A stretch of 64,000 nucleotides of DNA from Faecalicatena faecalis (GTDB lineage Bacteria > Bacillota > Clostridia > Lachnospirales > Lachnospiraceae), in contig NZ_JABACJ020000015.1 of assembly GCF_012524165.2 (NCBI RefSeq), positions 47,914 through 111,913 of the forward strand, in the 5' to 3' direction. Shown one piece after another: positions 33,414-41,966 of the stretch. Within the stretch, counting starts at the first letter, position 1; the number at the start of each line of letters is the position of its first letter. Both the position numbers and the translations under genes were made by a program. The notes below the pieces were generated by a model. It worked only from the letters and a program-made list of their open reading frames with translations. It searched no databases and was not told the origin of the DNA.

Positions 33414-34079
33414 TTACACCGACTTGGATTGATTCCTTAAATGAAGATAAACGGTATTTTTGGATATCCCCAGACGTTCAGCAACTGTAATGACAGCATC
33501 TTTCAAATTAAATACCCCTTGTTCATTCAATCTTAAGATAATCTCCTTATTTTTATAGCTGGATGGAATCTTCGAATCGGAGAGTACTTCCTTCTGCACA
33601 GTCGAGATGGCATTTTCGATAACATCACTGATATTTTCTGCAAAGTGTTCTGACACAGCAAGGGGGTTCGCTGCAGAAGGTAAAAGTGTTTCAACAAAAT
33701 TACATAATGGGGTATTCAGATAAAAATTCATGCAGACCAACCCGATGATACGCTGATGCTCCCCGTAGACAGCTAGTGTGGCTGCTTTGATAGGCTCATT
33801 CTTTTTACTTTTGCAAAAGTAGATAATATAGGGATTTGTTCCCGTTTCGTTGATTTTTGAGAGCATGGAAAGAGCCAAATCTGTAATGGGTGCACCTACG
33901 GTTCGACCGGAGTAGAACCCGTTTAAAATCTTGATGACTGAACAGTCTAAATTTTCAAGGCTGTGCAGTACGATTTCTATACTATTGCCCAGATATTGGG
34001 AAAGTCCGTCTAAAAAGTAACTGTAGGACTCCAGAATACGGCGGTCTGTCTCTGATAGTGTGATAGATATTTCCTTCAT
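33414..34079 (-). CDS. YheO-like PAS and helix-turn-helix regulator
   Basis: A 221-residue protein with an N-terminal YheO-type PAS domain (about 15-120) and a C-terminal helix-turn-helix (about 175-218, VAERLGISKNTVYLHLRNQ). ATG 34079 follows GGAGGTGC; an ATG 15 bases upstream lies in that site. It is divergent from the RidA-aminotransferase operon across a 329-base promoter region with direct repeats. It is thus the probable local regulator. The family regulates amino acid genes in several bacteria; the ligand here is unknown. Confidence 0.88.
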   Translation of the reverse strand: MKEISITLSETDRRILESYSYFLDGLSQYLGNSIEIVLHSLENLDCSVIKILNGFYSGRTVGAPITDLALSMLSKINETGTNPYIIYFCKSKKNEPIKAATLAVYGEHQRIIGLVCMNFYLNTPLCNFVETLLPSAANPLAVSEHFAENISDVIENAISTVQKEVLSDSKIPSSYKNKEIILRLNEQGVFNLKDAVITVAERLGISKNTVYLHLRNQSKSV

Positions 34080-34110
34080 AATGTGCACCTCCATAGTACA
34101 ATTTAATTTT

Positions 34111-34139
34111 ATTTAACCATGTTTTGGATAGAGAGTCAA
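34111..34139 (-). promoter_or_regulatory. Promoter of the YheO-like regulator
   Basis: On the minus strand, TTGACT (34139-34134), 17 bases, TTAAAT (34116-34111). Confidence 0.6.
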
Positions 34140-34198
34140 TGAATTGTTCCATTATCAATGAACAAAAATAATATCTATAGCTAGTAAAATACATATAA

Positions 34199-34279
34199 AA
34201 TGAAAAAAAGTAATGTTATATGATGAAAAAACATAAAATAAGTAAAATAAAATAACATAACAATGAAAAAAAGTAACGT
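34199..34279. repeat. Paired 18-base direct repeats in the divergent promoter region
   Basis: AATGAAAAAAAGTAAYGT occurs at 34199-34216 (Y=T) and 34262-34279 (Y=C), 63 bases apart or about six turns. A degraded third copy begins near 34221. The second copy ends 7 bases before the -35 box of the RidA promoter, a place suited to an activator. Confidence 0.65.
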
Positions 34280-34286
34280 CGGAGTA

Positions 34287-34315
34287 TTGACAAGAAGACT
34301 GTCGAATATTATAAT
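34287..34315 (+). promoter_or_regulatory. Consensus promoter of the RidA operon
   Basis: TTGACA (34287-34292), 17 bases, TATAAT (34310-34315). Both boxes match consensus exactly. Confidence 0.88.
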
Positions 34316-34408
34316 CAAATTAAAGTTTCAGAAAATAAGAAAACAGAAAGTGAATGAAAAAGAATTTTCTGTAAACAAAAGCGTTATCGGTGGTGAAAGG
34401 AGAAAGAA

Positions 34409-34789
34409 ATGAAAAGAGGAGTAGTACAGACAGAACGGGCACCTAAGGCAATAGGCCCGTATTCACAGGCAACGAAAGCAAATGGAATTGTTTGTATATC
34501 AGGGCAACTTCCAATTGATCCTGTTACAGGGATTATGCCGGATGAACTGATAGAACAAGTCCACCAAAGTGTGAAAAATGTGATAGCCTTAGCGGAAGAA
34601 GCGGGCGGAGGCAAGGATTCTATTTTAAAGTGTGGGCTGTTCATAAAGGATATGTCGAAGTTTCAGACGATTAATGAGGTTTATCAGGAGTACTTTCCAG
34701 AGGAGGCACCAGCACGGTTCGTAGTGGAAGTCGCACAACTGCCCAAGGGAGCACAGATCGAGATCGATGCAGTTGCGGCGGTAGAATAA
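34409..34789 (+). CDS. ridA: RidA-family enamine/imine deaminase
   Basis: A 126-residue Rid protein that hydrolyses reactive enamines and imines such as 2-aminoacrylate formed by PLP enzymes. It has the start TERAPKAIGPYSQA, the ISGQLPIDP loop and the C-terminal ARFVVEVAQLPKGAQIEIDAVA, which holds the substrate-binding Arg. It heads an operon with an aminotransferase, a DUF819 permease and a deacylase. The close link to the aminotransferase suggests it clears an intermediate of that enzyme. Confidence 0.9.
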   Translation: MKRGVVQTERAPKAIGPYSQATKANGIVCISGQLPIDPVTGIMPDELIEQVHQSVKNVIALAEEAGGGKDSILKCGLFIKDMSKFQTINEVYQEYFPEEAPARFVVEVAQLPKGAQIEIDAVAAVE

Positions 34790-34807
34790 TCATAGGGAGA
34801 GATTGAT

Positions 34808-36028
34808 GTGGATGTAAGAAAGAAATTGTCAGAACGATTTGCAGGTGTCGAAGGCGGGCTTTTTTCAAATGTGACAAAAGCAGATGTGGGAGATGGATTC
34901 TCTGCCATGGGAAAGGATAAAGTGACGTTGATGGGATGGGCAGACCCTTTTTATCCCGATCCATCCATCCCGGAGCATATCAAACAAGTCATGATTGAAG
35001 AAATACAGAATGGATTTCCGTCTCATTATATTATGCCGAGTGGTTCACTTGCATTAAGAGAAAGGGTCGCAAAGAAGCTTAAGCAAAAGAATCATCTCGA
35101 TGTGGACCCCAAAAGAAACATCTTGATTACGCCGGGATCGGATTCGGGGTTATTCTATGCAATGGCAGTGCTTTTAGATCAGGGAGATGAGGTACTGGTA
35201 CCGGATCCAAGCTATCCGAATAACTTCCTGGATCCTAAGCTTTTGGGAGCAACGGCAGTTTCGGTGCCACTGGCGCATGATGATGGTTACAGTCTTGATA
35301 TAGAAGCTTTTCAAGCTGCATTGACGAGTCGGACGAAGGCGGTTGTATTGACCCATCCAAATAACCCGACAACAACTGTTTTCAGAAAAGAAAATCTGGA
35401 GGTCTTGGCCGAGTTCGTTATAAAAAATGATCTGATGCTGGTAGTCGACCAGGCATTCGAGGACAGTGTGTTTGACGATATCGAATTTATAACGCCGGCA
35501 TCACTTCCGGGAATGTGGGAACGGACGATAACCGTCTTTTCTATTTCAAAGGGGATGGGACTTTCTGGTTTTCGAGTAGGATACATAGCTGCCTGTGATC
35601 AGATTATGGATGCGATGTACGGAGCCGCTGTTAATGTGTTAGGAGCTTCAAATACACTTGCACAGCTTGGCGCGATTGCTGCTTTCGATGCACCGGACTT
35701 TATCGATCCCTATATACAAAGCTTTGATTATCGGAGAAAGAAAGCTTTTGAAATATTCGGGAGCGTACCAGGTGTAAAGATAGAAATGCCAGAATCAGGA
35801 TTCTACTGCTGGGTGGATGTTTCGGGACTGGGAGATTCTACAGATGTAATGAATTATCTGGTTCAGGAAGCAAAGGTGGCCGTGAATGACGGTAAGAATT
35901 ATGGAAAGCAAGGAAATGGGCATCTCAGAATTATTCATGGCTGCCTTGGCAGTGATGAAGAGGCCGTGCTGACGATGAGACGGATGGCAGATGCACTGGT
36001 AAAGTATCCAAAGAGGAATGGTGAATAA
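34808..36028 (+). CDS. PLP-dependent class I/II aminotransferase
   Basis: A 406-residue fold-type I aminotransferase. The PLP Lys lies in SISKGMGLSGFRVGY, the Asn in HPNNPTTTVF and the Asp in VVDQAFEDSVF; the late Arg of GHLRIIHG binds the substrate carboxylate. The start is GTG 34808 after AGGGAGAG. No gene for a keto-acid product is obvious. It sits between RidA and a DUF819 permease. The amino donor cannot be read from the sequence; a beta-lyase role with RidA protection is also possible. Confidence 0.9.
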   Translation: MDVRKKLSERFAGVEGGLFSNVTKADVGDGFSAMGKDKVTLMGWADPFYPDPSIPEHIKQVMIEEIQNGFPSHYIMPSGSLALRERVAKKLKQKNHLDVDPKRNILITPGSDSGLFYAMAVLLDQGDEVLVPDPSYPNNFLDPKLLGATAVSVPLAHDDGYSLDIEAFQAALTSRTKAVVLTHPNNPTTTVFRKENLEVLAEFVIKNDLMLVVDQAFEDSVFDDIEFITPASLPGMWERTITVFSISKGMGLSGFRVGYIAACDQIMDAMYGAAVNVLGASNTLAQLGAIAAFDAPDFIDPYIQSFDYRRKKAFEIFGSVPGVKIEMPESGFYCWVDVSGLGDSTDVMNYLVQEAKVAVNDGKNYGKQGNGHLRIIHGCLGSDEEAVLTMRRMADALVKYPKRNGE

Positions 36029-36057
36029 AGGAACTCTTAAAGAGAAGGAGGAACTAC

Positions 36058-37272
36058 ATGGGGACATTAATTGGAACAGAAAATACGATTGCGTTATTTG
36101 CGGTCCTGTGTGCGATTGTAGCACTTGCAATATGGTTGGAACAGACATATAACTGGGCTTCCAAATTATCAGGCTGTATCTTAGTTCTGCTTGTAACTTT
36201 GGTGCTATCAAATTTAAAAGTCATACCTGAAAGTGCACCTGCCTATGATTTCGTAGGGGCATATCTGGTGCCGCTTGCCATCCCGCTGCTATTGTTTACG
36301 GCAAATCTGAAAACTATTGCAAAGGACAGCGGACGGCTGCTTATATTGTTTTTACTGAGTGCCGTTGGAACGATGATTGGTTCTGTGATCGCATATTTTG
36401 TTATGAATCGTTTTATTGATCATATCGGTGTATTCCTTGCGATGATTACAGGATCTTATATTGGCGGTGGAGTGAACTTTGTTGCGATGGCAGAAAACTA
36501 TAATGCCTCAGGTACAATGGTATCAACTGCTAACGTCGCAGATGCTCTGACAATGATGTTTTTCTTCTTTGCCTTGATGACAATCCCATCTATGAAATTC
36601 TTTCAGAAGAGATTTCGGCATCCACTGGTAGAAGAGCAGGAGAGATTGAAAAACGAGAGTAAGGGAGAACAGAAGACGAATGCGGCGGCTTATTGGTCAG
36701 CGAAGGATATTTCTTTAAAAGATATTGCCCTGGCAATTGGTGTTTCTACTTGTGTAGTCGGTGTCGCAGAGCCTATATCAGGATTCTTCGGGAGAGTGAT
36801 TCCGACCTCGAATTTTGGATGGAACTTTTTAAATGGTCTTTTAGGAAGTAAGTATCTGATAATTACAGTGATTACTGTAGCATTGGCTACCTTAATGCCG
36901 AAGTTCATCAGCAGCATACATGGTGCTCAGGAGGTAGGTACATATTTTATTTATCTCTTCTTTGCGACAATGAGCGCACCAGTTTCTATCCGTCTTTTAG
37001 TGAATGATGCACCGAAATTCTTTGTCTGCTGCTTTATTATTGTATTTACGAATATTGGAGTGACACTACTGGCAACCAAAGTATTCAAGTACGGAATCGA
37101 AGAAGCGATGGTATGTTCCAATGCAAATGTCGGTGGAGCAACAACAGCAGCGGCTCTGGCAGTTGCAAAAGGCTGGGGATCACTTGTAGTGCCGGCAATC
37201 CTGGTAGGGACACTTGGAAATGTAATCGGTAATATTGGCGGCATTTTGATTGGAACTATATTTGGTGCATAA
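36058..37272 (+). CDS. DUF819 family membrane protein, putative permease
   Basis: A 404-residue membrane protein with about ten to twelve helices and Gly-rich conserved loops (GSYIGGGVNFVAMAENY and ANVGGATTAAALAVAKGW), which mark DUF819. A hydrophilic loop rich in Lys and Glu occupies about residues 190-225. No member has a firmly known substrate that I can name. Located between an aminotransferase and an aminoacylase-like enzyme, it would plausibly import an acylated or unusual amino acid. Confidence 0.88.
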   Translation: MGTLIGTENTIALFAVLCAIVALAIWLEQTYNWASKLSGCILVLLVTLVLSNLKVIPESAPAYDFVGAYLVPLAIPLLLFTANLKTIAKDSGRLLILFLLSAVGTMIGSVIAYFVMNRFIDHIGVFLAMITGSYIGGGVNFVAMAENYNASGTMVSTANVADALTMMFFFFALMTIPSMKFFQKRFRHPLVEEQERLKNESKGEQKTNAAAYWSAKDISLKDIALAIGVSTCVVGVAEPISGFFGRVIPTSNFGWNFLNGLLGSKYLIITVITVALATLMPKFISSIHGAQEVGTYFIYLFFATMSAPVSIRLLVNDAPKFFVCCFIIVFTNIGVTLLATKVFKYGIEEAMVCSNANVGGATTAAALAVAKGWGSLVVPAILVGTLGNVIGNIGGILIGTIFGA

Positions 37273-37301
37273 TGCATTTAGAAAAGGAAGGAGATTTTGA
37301 G

Positions 37302-38336
37302 ATGAATATTGGTGGAAGAGAGATAGAAAGAGGAACCAAGGTAAAATGGAATTTTGTTGCGGCTGAAATGACAGTGAATAAAATTGAAGTTCCAGTAACG
37401 GTTATATGCGGAGAAGAAGACGGTCCTATTTTTACAGTAACAGCAGGATGCCATCCGAATGAATTGATCGGTATGGCTGCTACAATCGCATTAGCGAACG
37501 AATTGGACCCAAAAGATGTTAAGGGGACTATCATTTTTGTTCATGTCATGAATGTAATGGGGCTGCAGTTTAAAAAGTTAAATATCTCACCTCTTGACGG
37601 GGTGAACATGAACGGCGCATTCCCTGTAGAGGATGAAATTGGAGAGGATCAGGGAAAAACAGCATTGCACATGGGCCTGTCACCGACAAAAATGTCTGCA
37701 AAACGCATTTTTGATAACTTTGTAAAAATTGCAGACTGGCATGTTGATATGCACGGCGGGGAATTGAATGAAGATCTGGATAGCAATATTGAGCTGCTTC
37801 CAATCGGTAAGCCAGTAGATGAGAAAACAAGGAAGCTGGCAAGACTCCTGCTTTCAGAAAAGATTTGGGAAGTGCCACAGGGAACGATTCCTCAGATGCC
37901 TAATTATCCGGGAAGGGGATCAACAGTTGCCGAGGCCAATCATCGAGGTGTTCCATCTGTTCTATTTGAAATAGGTGGTGAAGGACGTCTAAAGCAAGAG
38001 CAGGTAGATCTCGTATGTGCAGCATTAAAAAATGCATTTATGGGAACTGGAGTATTAGAAGGCGAAGCCGTTGTAATGGAACCCAAGGTCTACGTGGGGG
38101 GAAATGTACTATTTGCCCAGAGAGGCGGCCTGCATTTTATTAACATAAAGAGTGGAGATTTAGTAAAAGAGGGGCAGGAGCTTGGATATACAATCGATTG
38201 GAATGGTGAGGTCATAAGCAGAGATATCTGTCCGTGTGACGGCCTTATGACGAATATGGTCGTTCATGGAGGCGTGAATCCCGGAGACATGCTGTTCGTT
38301 ATTGCAAATGAAGTAGACACAAAATCTTCTATTTGA
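37302..38336 (+). CDS. AstE/AspA-type zinc deacylase (M14 family)
   Basis: A 344-residue protein of the succinylglutamate desuccinylase/aspartoacylase family. The zinc ligands His and Glu (GCHPNELIG) and a second His (DWHVDMHGG) are present, and the catalytic Glu lies in LFEIGGEG. A C-terminal barrel-sandwich domain begins near 255. ATG 37302 follows AAGGAAGGAG. Such enzymes free an amino acid from an N-acyl group. With the upstream permease and aminotransferase, use of an N-acyl amino acid is the inferred pathway. The acyl group is unknown. Confidence 0.87.
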   Translation: MNIGGREIERGTKVKWNFVAAEMTVNKIEVPVTVICGEEDGPIFTVTAGCHPNELIGMAATIALANELDPKDVKGTIIFVHVMNVMGLQFKKLNISPLDGVNMNGAFPVEDEIGEDQGKTALHMGLSPTKMSAKRIFDNFVKIADWHVDMHGGELNEDLDSNIELLPIGKPVDEKTRKLARLLLSEKIWEVPQGTIPQMPNYPGRGSTVAEANHRGVPSVLFEIGGEGRLKQEQVDLVCAALKNAFMGTGVLEGEAVVMEPKVYVGGNVLFAQRGGLHFINIKSGDLVKEGQELGYTIDWNGEVISRDICPCDGLMTNMVVHGGVNPGDMLFVIANEVDTKSSI

Positions 38337-38337
38337 C

Positions 38338-38366
38338 TTGACTTTTTTGTACAGCCTTGCTAATAT
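38338..38366 (+). promoter_or_regulatory. Promoter of the nagB leader
   Basis: TTGACT (38338-38343), 17 bases, TAATAT (38361-38366). A second TTGACT overlaps upstream at 38333. Confidence 0.65.
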
Positions 38367-38385
38367 AAAACTAATTAAAAAGACT

Positions 38386-38412
38386 GGGTTGTTACTCCAA
38401 GAAGGCAAAACC
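38386..38412 (+). promoter_or_regulatory. RAT antiterminator hairpin before nagB
   Basis: GGGTTGTTACT and AAGGCAAAACC are the two sides of a ribonucleic antiterminator (RAT) bound by BglG/LicT/GlcT-family proteins. The last bases overlap the left arm of the terminator below, so the two exclude each other. It closely resembles the RAT at 41738 before the antiterminator gene. This places nagB under antitermination control. Confidence 0.82.
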
Positions 38413-38463
38413 AGATTTTCTAAGGATGAAGTACATCTTTATCCTTGGGAATCTGGTTTTTTT
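38407..38463 (+). terminator. Leader terminator before nagB
   Basis: AACCAGATT (38409) pairs with AATCTGGTT (38450), with inner AAGGAT/ATCCTT, then a run of T. It is conditional on the overlapping RAT. Confidence 0.85.
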
Positions 38464-38601
38464 ATTCCTCATATGAAAGAACATTCAAAATGGATTTCTA
38501 CCGGTCTTTTTCCTCTAACTGACTTGTGAAAAGTATATTCTGCGGTATATAATAGAGCCAGTAATGAGGTAAAATAATAAGTGATAGTGGAGGAAAAGAC
38601 A

Positions 38602-39333
38602 ATGAGAATTATTGAAACAAAGGATTACACAGACATGAGCAGAAAGGCAGCGAATCTGATTGCTGCACAGATCGTTACAAAACCAAATTGTGTACTTGGG
38701 CTTGCTACAGGATCTTCACCGATTGGTACATATGACCGCCTGGTAGAGATGTATGAGCAGGGAGATCTTGATTTTTCCGGTATTTCCACTGTGAATCTGG
38801 ATGAATATAAAGGACTTGACCGCGAGAATGACCAGAGCTACTACTATTTTATGCATGAGCACCTGTTCGACCGTGTAAATGTTGTCGCTGAGCGTACTAA
38901 CGTACCGAACGGGATGGAGCCGGATGCAGACAAAGAGTGCAAGAGATATGAAGAATTGATCGCATCTCTGGGTGGTGTGGATCTCCAGCTTCTGGGATTG
39001 GGACATAACGGACACATTGGATTCAATGAGCCGGCAGAGATTTTTGACAAAGCAACACACTGTGTTGATCTGACTGAGAGTACGATCGAGGCCAATAAAC
39101 GTTTCTTCGCATCTGTGGATGATGTGCCGAGACAGGCATATACTATGGGTATCGGGACAATCATGCGTGCAAAGAAGGTGCTCTTAGTTGTGAGCGGCGA
39201 AGACAAAGCAGATATCGTTGCAAAGGCATTTTTCGGAGATGTTACGCCGCAGGTACCGGCATCTATTCTGCAGATGCATCCTGATGTAACTGTTGTTGCT
39301 GATGCAGCAGCATTATCTAAAATCCCGAGATAG
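38602..39333 (+). CDS. nagB: Glucosamine-6-phosphate deaminase
   Basis: A 243-residue enzyme that turns glucosamine-6-phosphate into fructose-6-phosphate and ammonia. The substrate loop LGLATGSSPIGTYDRL, catalytic LDEYKGL and LGLGHNGHIGFNEP are all present. ATG 38602 is preceded by GTGGAGG; the frame upstream starts with GTG and is less likely. It is followed by nagA, and the two complete GlcNAc-6-phosphate breakdown. Expression is expected only when the leader terminator is overcome. Confidence 0.96.
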   Translation: MRIIETKDYTDMSRKAANLIAAQIVTKPNCVLGLATGSSPIGTYDRLVEMYEQGDLDFSGISTVNLDEYKGLDRENDQSYYYFMHEHLFDRVNVVAERTNVPNGMEPDADKECKRYEELIASLGGVDLQLLGLGHNGHIGFNEPAEIFDKATHCVDLTESTIEANKRFFASVDDVPRQAYTMGIGTIMRAKKVLLVVSGEDKADIVAKAFFGDVTPQVPASILQMHPDVTVVADAAALSKIPR

Positions 39334-39345
39334 TCTGTAAACATG

Positions 39346-39408
39346 CGGCATGGTACTTAAGGCGTGATCACTTAAAAGGGAACATGTTAAATTGACAGTG
39401 CCATGCCG
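39346..39408 (+). repeat. Long-loop inverted repeat between nagB and nagA
   Basis: CGGCATGG (39346) pairs with CCATGCCG (39401), extended inwards by ACT/AGT with one G-U pair. No T tract follows. It may modulate the nagA part of the transcript. Confidence 0.45.
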
Positions 39409-39452
39409 GTTAATCACAGGCAGTATCGGAGGAAGAAAGAAGGTTGAAAGTA

Positions 39453-40571
39453 ATGGTAATTAAGAATGTACAGGTTTTCGGGGAAGATAAGACATTCACA
39501 CCTGGAGAAGTTTATATTGACGGAGAGAAGTTCTCAGCTTCTGCCGCAGAGGATCACGAAGTAATCGATGGAGAAGGATGCTTTGCCATCCCAGGTCTCG
39601 TAGACATCCACTTCCATGGCTGTATGGGAGATGACTTCTGTGATGCAAGCCTTGATGCAATTAAGAACATGGCAGAATATGAGGCATCCATCGGTGTGAC
39701 CACGATCTGCCCTGCAACGATGACACTTGCCGAGGCAGATCTCCATAATATTATGAAGACGGCTGCAGCATATGAAGGTAGTTCAGGGGCGAAGCTGTCT
39801 GGAATCAATATGGAAGGACCATTTATCAGTGCTGCAAAGAAGGGCGCACAGGCGGCAGACCATATCCGCAACTGCGATACTGCTTTATTCCGCACATTGC
39901 AGGAGGAATCCGGCGGACTGATCAAGCTGGTAGATATCGCACCTGAGAATGAAGGTGCAATGGAATTTATAGAAGAAGTGAAGGATGAAGTCGTTGTATC
40001 AATTGCACATACAACTGCGGATTATGATACTGCGTCAGAGGCATTAGAAAAAGGTGCAAGCCATGTGACACATTTATACAATGCTATGCCGCCTTTGAAT
40101 CACCGCGATCCGGGCGTTATCGGAGCTGCACGTGATGATGAGGATTGTCATGTGGAGCTGATCTGTGATGGAATCCATATCCATCCATCCGTTGTACGTG
40201 CGACATTTGCTATGTTTGGAGCAGACAGGGTCATTCTGATCAGTGACAGTATGCGTGCCACAGGTTTAACTGACGGACAATATACACTGGGCGGACAGGA
40301 TGTTTTTGTAAAGGGTGCAAAGGCGACTCTGGCAGATGGAACGATTGCAGGCTCTGCAACGAACCTGATGGGATGCCTCAAAGTGGCTGTGCAGAAGATG
40401 GAGATTCCGTTGGAGGACGCAGTGGCATGTGCGACTATGAATCCAGCCAGAGAGATCGGCATCTATGATTCCTGTGGAAGCATCACACCTGGAAAAGCTG
40501 CAGACCTGGTTCTGTTAGATAAAGACCTGAATGTCAAGGCTGTTTATGTAAATGGGAGAAAACAGGCATGA
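39453..40571 (+). CDS. nagA: N-acetylglucosamine-6-phosphate deacetylase
   Basis: A 372-residue amidohydrolase that removes acetate from GlcNAc-6-phosphate. Motifs are PGLVDIHFHG, NMEGPFIS with the metal Glu, SIAHTTADYD, THLYNAMPP and LISDSMRATG with the catalytic Asp. TTG 39444 and ATG 39453 are both possible; the ATG is chosen. It takes the product of NanE and of the GlcNAc PTS. Its stop overlaps the next gene (ATGA), which may be cotranslated. Confidence 0.95.
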   Translation: MVIKNVQVFGEDKTFTPGEVYIDGEKFSASAAEDHEVIDGEGCFAIPGLVDIHFHGCMGDDFCDASLDAIKNMAEYEASIGVTTICPATMTLAEADLHNIMKTAAAYEGSSGAKLSGINMEGPFISAAKKGAQAADHIRNCDTALFRTLQEESGGLIKLVDIAPENEGAMEFIEEVKDEVVVSIAHTTADYDTASEALEKGASHVTHLYNAMPPLNHRDPGVIGAARDDEDCHVELICDGIHIHPSVVRATFAMFGADRVILISDSMRATGLTDGQYTLGGQDVFVKGAKATLADGTIAGSATNLMGCLKVAVQKMEIPLEDAVACATMNPAREIGIYDSCGSITPGKAADLVLLDKDLNVKAVYVNGRKQA

Positions 40572-41608
40572 ATTTTATCCGAAAGCATCAAAAAGCGGTC
40601 TTTTTCGTAGGACTGATCGTGCTCCTGCTTGGTATGCTTGCATACTGGGAGCGCCAGTCTACGCTTTCTAAGTCCACTGCCAGCAAGCTGACTGATGAGC
40701 CGAGGAAAAGCGGGGAGGCAGTATCTACATTTTACTATGATCAGCTTACGAAAAAAGAGGCGGCGGTCTACGATCTGATGAAGGATCGTCTGGACCAGAT
40801 GAAAGGCGGAGTGGTGGAGTTCCCGGAGCCGATGAGCGGCCCAGAATATCTGCGTGTAACGACCGCACTGGAAGATGAAGGATACAATTATTTTTATGGA
40901 TTTTATGATATTCCAATGACTGCTGACGATGTCTATGTGAAGTATAAAAATACAGATCTGACTACACAGAAGGAAAAGAAGATTACGAAAGCAATCCTAT
41001 TCCTATCTTGTGCACAGGGGATCAATGAGGCCGGAGACTATGCAAAGGATGGTACGGTAAAGAATCTGGCATCAATCCAGGAGGGACTTTCTGTTAATTC
41101 AGAAGAAAAAGTCGAAAAGATCGTAAAGACCCAGAATGGGACGGAGGAAATCCTGTCCCAAATTATGGAGAAACTCCCGTCAGACTATGGCGAGAAAAAG
41201 ACAGTCGATTATTTTCTGGACTGGCTGGATGAGAATCTGTCAGTTGCTTCCCACATAGGAGAGGAGGCTCTGGATTTTACGAACATGGATGATGTGTTTG
41301 ATGGAGCCTATATCTATAATAATCTGTCCTCATTGACTGAGAAAAAGGCGACCCCGCTCGGGTATGCAAAGATTCTGTCTGAATTGTGCAATCGGGCAGG
41401 GATGGAGTCACATATCGTTCTTGGTATATGGGGAAAGAGCAGTATCCAGCAGGAGGGATATGTTTTCTGCGCGGTCCAGATGAACGGTCAGACGATCTAT
41501 GTGGATGCCAGTGGCTCGAAAGCCTCAGATCTGGGAGATCAGAAGTATATGAATCAGTTGGAAGCTAAGAATCATTTGAAATTCGTAGACTATTTTGAGT
41601 ATGAATGA
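40568..41608 (+). CDS. Membrane-anchored protein with degenerate transglutaminase-like domain
   Basis: A 346-residue protein with one N-terminal membrane helix (about 10-27) and an extracellular rest. The region PLGYAKILSELCNRAGMESHIVLG followed by FCAVQMNGQTIYVDAS has the order of a transglutaminase core. However, the Cys before GYA is replaced by Leu/Pro and the usual HAW is FCAV, so it is probably not catalytic. A substrate-binding role at the cell wall is possible. It overlaps nagA by 4 bases, so it belongs to the GlcNAc operon. Confidence 0.7.
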   Translation: MNFIRKHQKAVFFVGLIVLLLGMLAYWERQSTLSKSTASKLTDEPRKSGEAVSTFYYDQLTKKEAAVYDLMKDRLDQMKGGVVEFPEPMSGPEYLRVTTALEDEGYNYFYGFYDIPMTADDVYVKYKNTDLTTQKEKKITKAILFLSCAQGINEAGDYAKDGTVKNLASIQEGLSVNSEEKVEKIVKTQNGTEEILSQIMEKLPSDYGEKKTVDYFLDWLDENLSVASHIGEEALDFTNMDDVFDGAYIYNNLSSLTEKKATPLGYAKILSELCNRAGMESHIVLGIWGKSSIQQEGYVFCAVQMNGQTIYVDASGSKASDLGDQKYMNQLEAKNHLKFVDYFEYE

Positions 41609-41684
41609 TTTGGTACTTTTGTACGAAAATATTAAATAAAAATAAACATTATAACCAAAATATAAAAATTCTGTGTTTTAAAGG

Positions 41685-41714
41685 TTGACTTCGAAAACTA
41701 AGTTTGTTATAGTT
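41685..41714 (+). promoter_or_regulatory. Promoter of the antiterminator-PTS operon
   Basis: TTGACT (41685-41690), 18 bases, TATAGT (41709-41714). Confidence 0.65.
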
Positions 41715-41737
41715 GAGTCACGAAATGAATAACATTG

Positions 41738-41765
41738 GATTGTTACTGTAAGGCAGGCAAAACCA
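41738..41765 (+). promoter_or_regulatory. RAT antiterminator hairpin before the BglG-family gene
   Basis: GGATTGTTACTG and GCAGGCAAAACC match the RAT consensus of the BglG/LicT family almost exactly. The last bases form part of the next terminator arm. This gives autoregulation of the antiterminator. Confidence 0.92.
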
Positions 41766-41816
41766 AATTTTATGAGCAAGACTTATCCGTCGTGCTCGTA
41801 AGATTTGGTTTTTTTA
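41760..41816 (+). terminator. Leader terminator before the BglG-family gene
   Basis: AACCAAAT pairs with ATTTGGTT (41804), with inner GAGCA/TGCTC, followed by seven T. It is conditional on the RAT. Confidence 0.88.
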
Positions 41817-41966
41817 TTTCTTAAACACGGTGGCTTGTAGGATAAATTTTCCGGGATATCACATATCCGGTAAAAGAATCAGATCAATCCTAATAGTAAT
41901 CTGCAAGAACTGGAAACAATAAAACTTGAAGCTTTAGAATTTGTTAAAAAGGAACGTAAGATTATT

